A stretch of 64,000 nt of DNA from DATAGF01 sp963834875 (GTDB lineage Bacteria; Actinomycetota; Thermoleophilia; Miltoncostaeales; Miltoncostaeaceae): contig CAWIDG010000024.1 in NCBI GenBank assembly GCA_963834875.1, forward strand, positions 186,001 to 250,000, in the 5' to 3' direction. The notes beneath the pieces are model-generated. The model did not search any database and was not told the DNA's origin. It saw nothing but the letters and a program-made list of their open reading frames with translations. Of the stretch, positions 53,174-63,540 are shown piece after piece. A program made the position numbers and the translations under genes. Every line of letters starts with the position of its first letter. Position 1 is the first letter of the stretch.

Positions 53174-55003
53174 GTCGCCACCGGCACGGGCAGGGGCTCG
53201 CGCTCGGGCGCGCGCGCGGGGTCGGGGGCGCCCGGCGCCGGGCGGCTGGGCGGCGGCCAGTCCGGGACCAGGGCCAGCAGCGCGAAGGGCAGGAACCACG
53301 GGATGTAGAGGTAGAACCAGTGGGTCGCGGTCAGCTCGAGGCCGACCAGCAGCGCCCCCGAGAGCGCGGTCATCGTCAGCAGGTCGAGCCGGCGCGGCCA
53401 GCGCAGGACGGCGAGGGCCGCGATGCCGACGAGCACCATCAGGGCGATCTGGACCGGGCGCAGGCCCGGATACTGGCCCCAGATCGAGAAGGGCGAGTCC
53501 CGCCCGAGCTGGTAGCCGATCGTGCTCGACCAGAACGCCCGCACGCCGTCGAGGCCGTCGAGGAGCAGCACCCAGCCGGTCAGGACCACGGCGCCCGCGA
53601 GCCCGCCGAGGTAGGCGAGCAGGGCTCGCGGCCCGCCCGGGCCGCGCGGGAAGGGGCGGCGGCCCCACAGCGGCAGGAGCACCGCGGGCGCGAACTTGCC
53701 GGCCAGCGCCAGCCCGAGCATCAGGCCCCGCCCGAACGGGTGCCGCGCCACCACGAGGCCCCAGATGAGCGCAGCCGCGACCAGCGAGTCGTTGCTGTTC
53801 GTCTCGAGGGCGAAGGCCGTGAACGGGGAAGGCCGCCCAGGCGAGCGCCAGCCCGAGCCCGAGCCGCAGGCCCGACAGGCTCCACCCGAGCGCGAGCATG
53901 CCGGCGAGGCAGAGGACGTCGAAGAGGGTGGCCGCGCCGTGCGCGGACGGGAGCGCGTCCCAGGTGCCCTCCCAGGGCTGGGCGAGCTCGAACGGCACGT
54001 ACGAGATGTACGTCAGCGGGCCGTACGTGTCGCAGGTGCCGCAATCGGTGGGCATCGTGCCGTAGGGGGTCGCCCCGTGGGCGATGCGGTCGGCGCCGAT
54101 CACGCCCGCGTAGCCGACGTCGATGACGTTCGAGTCGAACGCGTTGAGGCCGAAGCGCAGGGCCAGGGCGGCCACGAGCAGCGTGGCCAGGAGCCAGGTG
54201 GGCAGCCAGCCCCCGAAGACCGGCCGTCGCGGCCCGGCGGGCGCCTGGGCCTCCTCGGCGCCCGGCGGCCGCGGCCGGGCGGCCCGCACCCGCGCGATCG
54301 CGATCCAGGCGAGGCGGGCGCCGAGGTAGACCATCGGCGGGTAGTGGAGCGGCACCGAGGTGAAGATCTCGCCGCGGTTGAACCAGATCAGGGAGATGCC
54401 GAACGACAGCAGGACCAGCAGGTCGAGGGTGCGCCAGGAGAGCAGGCGCCGCGGCCGGGTGAACGGCAGGAGCGGGATCAGGAACATCGCGCACAGCGGG
54501 ATCCAGATCTGCGGCTCCGTGAGCGCGCCGCCGAACGCGCGGTCGTAGCCGCGCGCCATCGACCAGGCGACCTGCGGCCCCACCCGCACCTCGGTGATCT
54601 CGCCGCTCTCGTCCGCGACCAGCACCTGGGCCTCGACGGTCTCGTCGCCGTCGCCGTCCTCGCTGACGTAGAAGGCCGTGTGGACCCTCGTGTCCTCGTC
54701 GAAATCCACCGCGGTGCGCGACAGCTCGCGGCCGGCGATCCAGTCCTGGAGCTCGCCCGACGTCCCGGCGATCGTGAGGACCTCGTCCTCGCTCAGCGAC
54801 GGCTTCGCGTTGATCTCCGGGGCGCTCAGCGCCTCCTGGATGTCGGCGGCCTGCTTGGCGACGGCGCTCACGATGCCGTCGGCGGCCCTCGCCGCCTCGG
54901 CCGGCGTGGGGTCGCGCACGGCGCCGTCGGTGGCACCGGCGGCGCCCGTCGCTCCGACCAGGAGGGCGGCGGCCGCCATCGCGATGGCGACGCCCCTCCT
55001 CAT
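53170..55003 (-). CDS. Large membrane glycosyltransferase-like protein with exported N-terminal domain (frameshifted)
   Basis: About 610 residues. Signal peptide VAIAMAAAALLVGATGAAGA, a ~120-residue external domain (PSLSEDEVLTIAGTSGELQDWIAGRELSRTAVDFDEDTRVHTAFYVSE, PepSY-like in its strand pattern), then about eleven membrane segments including LDLLVLLSFGISLIWFNRGEIF and the loop VIDVGYAGVIGADRIAHGATPYGTMP. The C-terminal half resembles GT87 proteins. One frame change near 53825 restores FTAFALETNSNDSLVAAALIWG. The exported N-terminal domain is unusual for the family. Stop overlaps the next gene's start. Confidence 0.75.
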
Positions 55004-55007
55004 GCCG

Positions 55008-55460
55008 CTACCGGAAGGACCAGCGGCGGTTGAGCAGGAAATTGATCGGCATGACGGCGGCGATCGACAGCGCCTGGGCGGGGACCTCCGGGCTCCCCGC
55101 GCTCACCAGCAGCTCCAGGAGCATGAGGTTGAGCCCGAGAGCCACGAGGCTCACGGTCAGGTACCGGACGCCCTGCTGGAGCGCCGACAGGCCGTGGCGG
55201 CGGAAGGTCCAGTACTTGTTCCAGAGGAAGTTGTTGGTCCAGGCGACGCAGAAGGCCGCGACGGCGGCCACCGCGTAGTGGGTGTCCGCGACGTGCACGA
55301 GGACCGAGAACACCGCGAGGTTGACGAGGTAGCCCGACGCGCCCACGAGGCAGAAGCGGACGAGCTGCTCCCAGTCCGAGCGCCTGGCGCGGCGGATGTT
55401 CGGCACGCGAAGGACGCGTGCCTCCGTCGAGGGCACGGGCTGGGCTTCCCGAATCGGCAC
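55008..55460 (-). CDS. GtrA family membrane protein
   Basis: 150 residues with four membrane segments: LVRFCLVGASGYLVNLAVFSVLV, YAVAAVAAFCVAWTNNFLWNKYWTF, VRYLTVSLVALGLNLMLLELLV and AQALSIAAVMPINFLLNRRWSF. The NFLWNKYWTF and NFLLNRRWSF repeats are the GtrA signature. GtrA proteins flip or guide polyprenyl-linked sugars, in keeping with the two glycosyltransferases downstream in the same operon. GTG 55460 is leaderless (TAGCAT 8 bases upstream). Confidence 0.88.
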   Translation of the reverse strand: MPIREAQPVPSTEARVLRVPNIRRARRSDWEQLVRFCLVGASGYLVNLAVFSVLVHVADTHYAVAAVAAFCVAWTNNFLWNKYWTFRRHGLSALQQGVRYLTVSLVALGLNLMLLELLVSAGSPEVPAQALSIAAVMPINFLLNRRWSFR

Positions 55461-55468
55461 GGGCCGCG

Positions 55469-55474
55469 ATGCTA
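55469..55474 (-). promoter_or_regulatory. -10 box TAGCAT of gtrA-like gene (leaderless)
   Basis: Minus-strand TAGCAT followed by eight bases and GTG 55460; divergent from the aminotransferase promoter at 55513. Confidence 0.5.
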
Positions 55475-55512
55475 CCAGAGCCCCTCCGGGCGACCGTCGG
55501 CGACGAGGCGCC

Positions 55513-55518
55513 TACACT
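55513..55518 (+). promoter_or_regulatory. -10 box TACACT (leaderless)
   Basis: TACACT ends four bases before ATG 55523, the shortest spacing of the series. Confidence 0.5.
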
Positions 55519-55522
55519 GCCG

Positions 55523-56857
55523 ATGACCTCGACCGCCCCGCGCACGGGAGACCCGACGAGCTCGCGCACGCCACCGCCGCGGCCCCGGCCGCACGAGACC
55601 GCCCTCACCCCGGGCGACTCGGCCCGGTACGACGCCCGCTTCGCCTCGCGCGCGGCGGGGATCGTGTCGTCGGTCATGCGCGACCTCATGTCGCTCTCCG
55701 AGCGGCCGGACATCATCTCGCTCGCCGGCGGGTTCCCCAACACCGAGGCCTTCGAGCGCGCCGTGTTCGAGGAGGTCATGGAGGTCGTCGCCGGCGACCA
55801 CCTCGCCTCCTCGCTGCAGTACGGCCCGACCGAGGGGATGGCCGAGCTGCGCGAGCGCATCGTCGACGTGATGGCCTACGAGGGCGCCCGCGCGCGGGTC
55901 GAGGACGTCATGGTGACGAGCGGCGGCCAGCAGGCCATCGACCTCTCGATCCGCACCTTCGTGAACCCGGGCGACACGGTCCTGGCCGAGGGCCCGACCT
56001 ATCCGGGGGCGGTCCCCTGCTTCACGACCTACGAGGCCCGGGTCGTGCACGTCCCGATGGACGACGACGGCCTGCGGATCGACCTGGTGGCCGACGCCCT
56101 CGACCGCCTGGCCGCCGAGGGCCGCCCGCCCAAGCTCCTCTACACGATCCCGAGCTTCCAGAACCCCGGCGGGGTGACGATGTCGCTCGAGCGGCGCGAG
56201 CGCCTGGTCGCCCTGGCGCACGAGCGCGAGCTGCTGATCGTGGAGGACAACCCCTACGGGCAGATCCGCTTCGAGGGCGATCGCCTGCCGACGCTGTGGG
56301 AGCTCGACGACGGGGCCGGCTGGGTGATCTACCTGTCCACCTTCTCGAAGATCCTCGCCCCGGGGCTGCGCGTCGGGTGGGTCGCCGCCCCGGCCGCGGT
56401 GCTGCGCAAGATGAACCTGGGCAAGCAGGCGGCCGACCTCGCCTCGTCGACCATCTCCCAGCGGTTCGTCGTCGAGTACCTGCGCCGCCACGACTGGCGC
56501 GAGTACGTGGCGCGGCTGAACGGCATCTACCGGCTGCGCCGCGACGCGATGCTGCGGGCCCTCGAGGAGGAGATGCCCCCCGAGGCACGCTGGACGCGGC
56601 CGACCGGGGGCCTGTTCGTGTGGGCCAACCTTCCCGAGTACCTCGACACCACCAACCTGCTCGCCTCGGCCGTCGAGCGGCACCAGGTGGCCTTCGTCCC
56701 CGGCCGCGGCGCCTTCCTCGACGGCCGCGGCGGCGACGCAATGCGCCTGAACTTCTCCGGCGTGCCCGAAGCGACGATCAGCGAGGGCGTGCGCCGCCTG
56801 GGCGTCGCCGTCGCGGAGATGACCGAGCTGCACCGGGCGCTCGGCGGCGGCGAGTGA
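55523..56857 (+). CDS. PLP-dependent aminotransferase, 2-aminoadipate/aromatic type
   Basis: 444 residues of a fold-type I class I/II aminotransferase. SERPDIISLAGGFPNTEAF, LQYGPTEGMAELRERI, VTSGGQQAIDLSIRTFVNPGD, YTIPSFQNPGGVTMSLERR, VEDNPYGQIRF, the PLP lysine in YLSTFSKILAPGLRVGWVAA, and GLFVWANLP near the C-terminus. The SLAGGFP and IPSFQNPGG marks place it with LysN/2-aminoadipate aminotransferases. It is coupled to a D-Ala-D-Ala ligase-like gene by a GTGA overlap, which may hint at D-amino-acid or dipeptide metabolism. Confidence 0.85.
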   Translation: MTSTAPRTGDPTSSRTPPPRPRPHETALTPGDSARYDARFASRAAGIVSSVMRDLMSLSERPDIISLAGGFPNTEAFERAVFEEVMEVVAGDHLASSLQYGPTEGMAELRERIVDVMAYEGARARVEDVMVTSGGQQAIDLSIRTFVNPGDTVLAEGPTYPGAVPCFTTYEARVVHVPMDDDGLRIDLVADALDRLAAEGRPPKLLYTIPSFQNPGGVTMSLERRERLVALAHERELLIVEDNPYGQIRFEGDRLPTLWELDDGAGWVIYLSTFSKILAPGLRVGWVAAPAAVLRKMNLGKQAADLASSTISQRFVVEYLRRHDWREYVARLNGIYRLRRDAMLRALEEEMPPEARWTRPTGGLFVWANLPEYLDTTNLLASAVERHQVAFVPGRGAFLDGRGGDAMRLNFSGVPEATISEGVRRLGVAVAEMTELHRALGGGE

Positions 56858-57792
56858 ACGTCGCCGTCCTGAAGGGCGGCCGCTCGCTGGAGCGGGAGAT
56901 CAGCCTGCGCTCGGGCGGGAACGCCGAGGCCGCCCTGCGGCGGCTGGGGCACGACGTGCTGGCGGTCGACGTTGACCAGCACCTGGTCCGGGCCCTGCGC
57001 GCCGAGCGCCCCGACGCGGCGTTCATCGCCCTGCACGGCAAGGGCGGCGAGGACGGGACCATCCAGGAGCTGCTCGAGATCCTCGAGGTCCCCTACACCG
57101 GGTCCGGGGTGCTGGCCTGCGAGCGCGCCTGGGACAAGGTCGTCGCCAAGGCCCACTTCGCCACGGCCGGGATCCCGACGCCCCCGGGCTACGCGTTCAG
57201 CCAGGACGCCTTCCGCGAGCTCGGCGCCGGGGAGGCGATCCCCGAGATCCGGGAGCGGCTGGGCCTGCCGCTGGTGGTCAAGCCCGCCAAGCAGGGCTCG
57301 GCGCTCGGCATCACGGTGGCGCGCGCGGCGGCCGACGTCCCGGGCGCCCTGATGAGCGCCCTGGCCTACGACGACCGCGTGCTCATCGAGGGGTTCGTCG
57401 AGGGGCGCGAGCTCGCCGTCTCGGTGATCGGCACCGCCGAGCCGTGGGCGCTGCCCGTGGTGGAGGCGATCCCCCGCGACCGCGACTTCTACGACTTCGA
57501 GGCGCGCTACACGCCCGGGCTGACCGACTTCGAGGCTCCGGCCCGCCTCCCCGACGCGGTGGCCGAGGAGGCGGCGGGCCTGGCCCTCCAGTGCTTCCGC
57601 GTGCTCGGCTGCCGCGGCCTGGGCCGCGTCAACATGCTGCTGGACGCCGAGGACCGGCTCTGGGTCCTCGAGGTCCAGGCGATCCCGGGCTTCACCGACA
57701 CGAGCCTGCTGCCGAAGGCCGCCGAGGCCGCCGGGCTGGGCTTCGACGACGTGGTGGAGCGGATCCTCGCCGACGCCGCCCTGGGGGCGTAG
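56854..57792 (+). CDS. ddl: D-alanine-D-alanine ligase family protein
   Basis: 312 residues of an ATP-grasp ligase. VAVLKGGRSLEREISLRSG at the N-terminus, DAAFIALHGKGGEDGTIQELLEILEVPYTGSGVLA, the AWDKVVAKAHFATAGIPTPPGY hinge, LPLVVKPAKQGSALGITVA, VLIEGFVEGRELAVSVIG and the C-terminal GRVNMLLDAEDRLWVLEVQAIPGFTDTSLLPKAAEAAG (metal-binding Glu/Asn region; Gln-Ala replaces the usual N-T before PG). It joins two D-alanines for peptidoglycan. The replacement of the last Asn metal ligand by Gln makes a related dipeptide or amide product possible. Confidence 0.87.
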   Translation: MNVAVLKGGRSLEREISLRSGGNAEAALRRLGHDVLAVDVDQHLVRALRAERPDAAFIALHGKGGEDGTIQELLEILEVPYTGSGVLACERAWDKVVAKAHFATAGIPTPPGYAFSQDAFRELGAGEAIPEIRERLGLPLVVKPAKQGSALGITVARAAADVPGALMSALAYDDRVLIEGFVEGRELAVSVIGTAEPWALPVVEAIPRDRDFYDFEARYTPGLTDFEAPARLPDAVAEEAAGLALQCFRVLGCRGLGRVNMLLDAEDRLWVLEVQAIPGFTDTSLLPKAAEAAGLGFDDVVERILADAALGA

Positions 57793-57808
57793 CCGGCGAG
57801 GGGCCCGC

Positions 57809-58423
57809 TCAGCAGGTCACCTGGAGGCTGAAGGCCCGGTCGGCGGCCACCCCGCCGTCGTCGGCGGTCGCGACCAGCAGCCGCTGGGGGTCCACCGGGT
57901 CGAGCTCGATGCCCACGGGCCCCAGGTCGGCGGCGGTCGTCTCCACCTGGGTCCCCGTCCAGGCGCAGGTGCCGACCGTCCGGTTGAGATCCACGCGGTA
58001 GAGGCCGAGCCCGGTGCGCTGCGAGGTGATGCCGCCGCTCGAGCGGGCGAGCGTCCCGTTGGAGTTCACCACGGCCCAGGCCGGCAGCCGGGCCGCGAGG
58101 GCCGAGGCGAGGTCGGCCTCGGCGACGGACCCGTTGGCGATCTTCGCCCCCGTGACCGCGCCGTCGCGCAGGTCCTGGCTCCGCCAGCCGAGCACCTTGT
58201 TGGGGATCTTCGGCTGCCTGAGGATCGGGTCCAGCAGGTCGAGGCTCTGGTTGCTGCGCTTCACCGCCGCGATCGAGATGCGCTGGTTCGTGCGCAGCTG
58301 CTCGGCCGTCACGGCGAAGCCCCCCTGCGCCGACGCGTCGCCCGTGCCCGCCTCGACCGCGACCATGACCCCGAGGCCCAGGGCCACTCCCGCTGCGACG
58401 GCGACCCACCACCGCGGGCGCAT
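57809..58423 (-). CDS. Exported protein, paralogue 2, C-terminal Cys
   Basis: 204 residues. Signal peptide WWVAVAAGVALGLGVMVAVEAGTGDASAQ, then FAVTAEQLRTNQRISIAAVKRSNQSLD shared with its upstream paralogue, a helical middle (DGAVTGAKIANGSVAEADLASALAARL) like the collagen-spike or phage-tail-tip pattern found in actinobacterial surface proteins, and a beta domain with GTCAWTGTQV that ends exactly in a cysteine (FSLQVTC). The last Cys probably pairs with the internal one. ATG 58423 overlaps the upstream gene stop (TGATG). Confidence 0.7.
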   Translation of the reverse strand: MRPRWWVAVAAGVALGLGVMVAVEAGTGDASAQGGFAVTAEQLRTNQRISIAAVKRSNQSLDLLDPILRQPKIPNKVLGWRSQDLRDGAVTGAKIANGSVAEADLASALAARLPAWAVVNSNGTLARSSGGITSQRTGLGLYRVDLNRTVGTCAWTGTQVETTAADLGPVGIELDPVDPQRLLVATADDGGVAADRAFSLQVTC

Positions 58424-58929
58424 CAGCAGAACACCTGGATGTGGAAGCCGCCGTCGACGAACTGGTTGTTCGCCCCGATCGTCCGGACCACCAGCTGGGT
58501 GCGCCCGACGTCGGTCGTGTCGAGGGCCAGCCGCACCGAGACGACGTCAGGCACGGGCGGCGCATCGCTCGCCGGCGTCGCGGACCACGAGCAGGTGCTG
58601 ATGTTCCGGATGAACTTGGCCCGGTAGTTGCCGTTGTCGATCCGCTGCACGGACACGGCCCCGCGGCCGCGCACGAGGCTGGAGCCGACGGCGCCGCTGC
58701 TGACCGCGTAGAGCGGCGCCGCCGCGCCCAGCGCCGCGATGTCCCTGGCCGCCTTGTTGACCCGCTTGACGGCGGCCACCGAGATCTTCTGATTGGTCCT
58801 GAGCTGCTCGCGGGAGAGCGTGAAGCCCGACTGGGCCGACGCCTCGTCGGTCGCGGTCTCCACCGCCACGACGGACCCGAGGCCGAGCGCCACGCCCGCG
58901 GCCACGCCGATCCACCATCGTCCCCTCAT
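58423..58929 (-). CDS. Exported protein, paralogue 1, C-terminal Cys
   Basis: 168 residues. Signal peptide WWIGVAAGVALGLGSVVAVETATDEASAQ, then FTLSREQLRTNQKISVAAVKRVNKAARD, and a C-terminal beta domain RIDNGNYRAKFIRNISTCSW ending FHIQVFC. Same plan as the downstream gene but without the helical middle. Function unknown. A GGAAGGGG ribosome site and a TAGCGT box lie upstream (near 58970). Confidence 0.7.
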   Translation of the reverse strand: MRGRWWIGVAAGVALGLGSVVAVETATDEASAQSGFTLSREQLRTNQKISVAAVKRVNKAARDIAALGAAAPLYAVSSGAVGSSLVRGRGAVSVQRIDNGNYRAKFIRNISTCSWSATPASDAPPVPDVVSVRLALDTTDVGRTQLVVRTIGANNQFVDGGFHIQVFC

Positions 58930-59028
58930 CCCTGAGCCCCTTCCATCCCGGTCGGTACGGACGGGGAACGCTACGCCGCGCGCCGAGCGCGCGGCGCGGC
59001 GCTCACGGGATGCTTACGGCCCTCTTAA

Positions 59029-59926
59029 TCAGCAAGCGGTGCGGTCCTCCTGGAGCGCGAGCAGGGCGTCGAGCACGGCGTTGACCGGCGTGGGCACCCC
59101 GAGGCGCGCCCCCTCGCGGGCCAGGAACCCGCAGAGGGCGTCCCGCTCGAGGCGCTTCCCGGCGTCCAGGTCGCGGGCCGTGGAGGGCCGGTAGTGGCGC
59201 AGCTGCGGGGTCCGGCGCGGCCATCTCGTCGACGTCGGCGTCGGTGAGGGTCACCCCGTGCGCGGCGGCGACGGCGACGACCTCGTGCATGGCCTCGCGC
59301 ACGAGCCGCTCCGACTCGGGGGTCGCGAGGGCCTCGCCCGCGGTCGCGCCCGTGACCGCGCAGATCGCGTTGAAGCCGGCGTTCCACAGCAGCTTGTGCC
59401 ACTGGTCGCGCACGATGTCCCGCGAGGGGGACACCTCCCAGGAGCCGGCCACGATCTCGTGCGCCGCGGCCGTGCGCCGCGGGTCGGTGGGGTGGCCGAG
59501 CCGCACCCACCCCTGGGCCTCGTGGCGCACGACGCCGGGCTCCTCCACCCGCAGCCCCACGAACGCGATGCCGCCGAGGACCCGCTCCACGCCGACCACC
59601 GACGCGAGGCGTCCCACGTTCTCCATGCCGTTCTGCAGCGAGAGCACGAGGGTCCCGTCGGCGATGGCGCCTCGCAGCGCCTCGGCCGCCGTTAGGGTGT
59701 GGTGCGATTTCGTGGTGACGATCGCGAGGTCGTACGGCCCGGCCCCCGGCCGGGCGAGCGCGGTCACCGGCGCCTCCCACCGGCGACCGTCCGCCTCGCG
59801 CACGACCACCACCCCGCGGCTCCGGAGGGCATCGAGATGCGGTCCCCGCGCCACCATCGTCACCGCGTGCCCGTCGCGGGCCAGCAGCGCCCCGTAGTAC
59901 GAGCCGACGGCCCCGGCGCCCATCAC
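59029..59926 (-). CDS. panE: 2-dehydropantoate 2-reductase (frameshifted near 3' end)
   Basis: About 298 residues. MGAGAVGSYYGALLARDGHAVTMVARG is the NADP site; LAIVTTKSHHTLTAAEAL, LSLQNGMENVGRLASVVG, VLGGIAFVG; then WHKLLWNAGFNAICAVTGATAGE with the catalytic Lys and Asn. The frame changes near 59225, giving PQLRHYRPSTARDLDAGKRLERDALCGFL and LGVPTPVNAVLDALLAL. It makes pantoate for CoA, unless it is one of the looser ketoreductase relatives. It starts divergently from, and within 10 bp of, the hydratase gene. Confidence 0.85.
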
Positions 59927-59934
59927 GAGGACTG

Positions 59935-60732
59935 ATGCCAGCTGAGCCCACCTCCCCGGGCGGGCGCCTCCTCGTGGAGGAGGACGGCCCCGCGCTGATC
60001 CTGCGGATCTCCAACCCCGGGCGCGCCAACGCGCTCGACGAGCCGATCCTCGACGCGCTCGCGAGCCTACTCCACGCCCCGCCGCCCGCCGCCCGGGCCG
60101 TCCTGCTGGCGGGCGAGGGCGACCGGCACTTCTCCGCCGGCCTCGACCTCGCCGGTGCCGGGGCCGAGCCGGCCGGCGGCCTGCGCGACGGCGAGCGGCG
60201 ACTCGGGGCCGCCGCCGCGGCGATCGCCGACTGCCCGCTGCCCGTCATCGGCGTCCTCAACGGCGCCGCCGTGGGCGGCGCGCTCGAGCTCGCGATCGCC
60301 TGCGACTGGCGCATCGCCCGCGCCGGCGCCCGGCTGGCGATGCCGGCCGCGCGGATCGGCGTCGTCTACGCCGCCGAGGGGCTCCGCCGCTTCGTGGCGG
60401 CCATGGGGCCCGGCCGGGCGCGCCGCCTCTTCCTCACCGGGGTCCCGGTCGAGGCCGAGGAGGCCCTGGCGATGGGGCTGGTGGAGCAGGTGGTCGAGCC
60501 CGCGGGCCTGTGGGCCGCCGCGCGCGCGGCGGCCGCCGAGGTCGCCGCGGGGGCGCCGCTGGCGCTCGCCGGCACGCGCGCGGTCGTGCGCGCGCTGTCC
60601 GACGGCTCGCCGCCGGCGGACGTCGAGGAGATCGCCCGCCGCTGGCGCGAGCGGGCGTTCGCGTCGGACGACTTCGCCGAGGGCCTGGCGGCCTTCCGCG
60701 AGCGGCGGCCGCCCCGCTTCCGCGCGCGCTAG
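59935..60732 (+). CDS. Enoyl-CoA hydratase/isomerase family protein
   Basis: 265 residues of the crotonase fold. LILRISNPGRANALDEPILDALASLL, AVLLAGEGDRHFSAGLDLAGAG (oxyanion hole), LPVIGVLNGAAVGGALELAIACDWRIARAGARLAMPAARIGVVYAAEGLRRF, then VEAEEALAMGLVEQVVEP. The catalytic Glu of authentic hydratases (usually in the GGG-ExxxxC motif) is present at GGALELAIACD; the second Glu in the xGxxP loop is replaced (IGVVYAAEG). So hydratase or isomerase cannot be decided. ATG 59935. Confidence 0.83.
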   Translation: MPAEPTSPGGRLLVEEDGPALILRISNPGRANALDEPILDALASLLHAPPPAARAVLLAGEGDRHFSAGLDLAGAGAEPAGGLRDGERRLGAAAAAIADCPLPVIGVLNGAAVGGALELAIACDWRIARAGARLAMPAARIGVVYAAEGLRRFVAAMGPGRARRLFLTGVPVEAEEALAMGLVEQVVEPAGLWAAARAAAAEVAAGAPLALAGTRAVVRALSDGSPPADVEEIARRWRERAFASDDFAEGLAAFRERRPPRFRAR

Positions 60733-62302
<1,570 letters not shown>

Positions 62303-62312
62303 CTCTCGCCCC

Positions 62313-63500
62313 CTAGAGCCTCGCGTCCGCCAGCTTCCGCTCCCCTGGCGGCCCGAGCAGCCAGTAGGCGATCGCGGGCACGATCGCCGCCGCCGGGAGC
62401 GCGAGCGGAGAGCCTGCCAGGTACAGCGCCAATCCGCACGCGAAGCCCAGCCCCCACGATCCCAGGCCGATCGTCCCCCATCCCGGCCGCGGCTCGCCAC
62501 CCCGCGCCACGTGGATGGCGCAGATCACCACCAGGCCGGGCGCCGCGAGGGCCATGACGGTCAGCCAGGGCAGCATGAGCTCGTCGAAGCTCGCGGCCGC
62601 CAGCGCGGTGCCGGCGACGGTCACGGCGGCGAGCGCGAGGCGGTGCGAGAGCCGCGGCGCGACGTCGGCGAGGGACAGCGCGCCCGACCAGATGTTGGTC
62701 AGCACGGAGCCCGTGAACCCGACCGCGACGAACAGGTACGCCACGGTCGGGCTGCCGAGGTCGCGCAGGACGTCGGCGAGGTCCCAGGTGCCCGTGGCGG
62801 CGAAGAGCGCCGCCCCCGCCAGGCCGAAGGCCAGCGTCGGGACCGCCAGGCCCGCCAGGGCGCACCAGACGACCTGGCGGGTGCGGGCGAGGTCGTGGGT
62901 GAAGTCGGGCGTGCGCAGCGAGAACGCCGCCCCGTAGCCGATCACCAGCGCGACGGCCGGCAGGAAGCCGATCGGGTCGCTGCCGGCCAGACCGCCCGAG
63001 AGCGTGGCGTCGCGCTCCTCGAAGGCGAGCTGGAGCCCGTAGACGGCCAGCCCTGTCGTCGCCAGGCCCGCGACGAGGGCCGACCACGAGAGCACCCCGA
63101 GGCCGAGGCCCACGACCCCGAGCATGACGGCGGCGAACAGGACCACCCCGGCGACGTCCGGGATGCCGAGGAGGCGCGCCAGGGCGACGCCGGCGACGCC
63201 GACGTTGACCCCGAACCACCCGACCATCATCGCGAGCATGACCACCGAGGCGGTGCGGCGGCTCCCCTCGCCGCCGAGCGGCCCCGCCGTCAGCGACGCC
63301 AGGGTGCGGCCGGTGCGCTGGCCGAGGATCCCCTGCCCACCGGCGAGGAGGGTCAGCAGCGCCACGCCGGTCGCCAGCGCGGCCACCAGCTCGCCGCCGC
63401 GCAGGCCCTCGCCGACGCCGCCGCCCATCATCATGGCCGCGGGGCTCGTGCCGATGCCGACCCAGGGGCCGAGCCGTCGCAGCCAGCCGTCGCGTCCCAT
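62313..63500 (-). CDS. NCS1-like cytosine/purine permease
   Basis: 395 residues with about twelve hydrophobic segments, beginning LGPWVGIGTSPAAMMMGGG, then GWFGVNVGVAGVALARLLG, PAVALVIGYGAAFSLRTPDFTHDLAR (the sodium/nucleobase site region of NCS1 carriers, with D and T residues) and FVAVGFTGSVLTNIWSGALSLADVAP. It most resembles CodB-type cytosine or hydroxymethylpyrimidine carriers. ATG 63500 has TACCAT ten bases upstream. The C-terminal tail ends GERKLADARL, 10 bp before pckA. Confidence 0.75.
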   Translation of the reverse strand: MGRDGWLRRLGPWVGIGTSPAAMMMGGGVGEGLRGGELVAALATGVALLTLLAGGQGILGQRTGRTLASLTAGPLGGEGSRRTASVVMLAMMVGWFGVNVGVAGVALARLLGIPDVAGVVLFAAVMLGVVGLGLGVLSWSALVAGLATTGLAVYGLQLAFEERDATLSGGLAGSDPIGFLPAVALVIGYGAAFSLRTPDFTHDLARTRQVVWCALAGLAVPTLAFGLAGAALFAATGTWDLADVLRDLGSPTVAYLFVAVGFTGSVLTNIWSGALSLADVAPRLSHRLALAAVTVAGTALAAASFDELMLPWLTVMALAAPGLVVICAIHVARGGEPRPGWGTIGLGSWGLGFACGLALYLAGSPLALPAAAIVPAIAYWLLGPPGERKLADARL

Positions 63501-63528
63501 GAGGCGGCCAATGGTAGATGGGCCCGCG

Positions 63529-63534
63529 TACGCT
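63529..63534 (+). promoter_or_regulatory. -10 box TACGCT (leaderless)
   Basis: TACGCT followed by six bases and ATG 63541; divergent from the permease promoter (TACCAT, 63511-63516 minus strand). Confidence 0.5.
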
Positions 63535-63540
63535 CACGCG

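Noticed and set aside
59003..59926. PanE ending in the long basic tail of its first frame
   Set aside because: The tail is unlike any ketopantoate reductase, and another frame gives the expected helical C-terminus with a stop at 59029.
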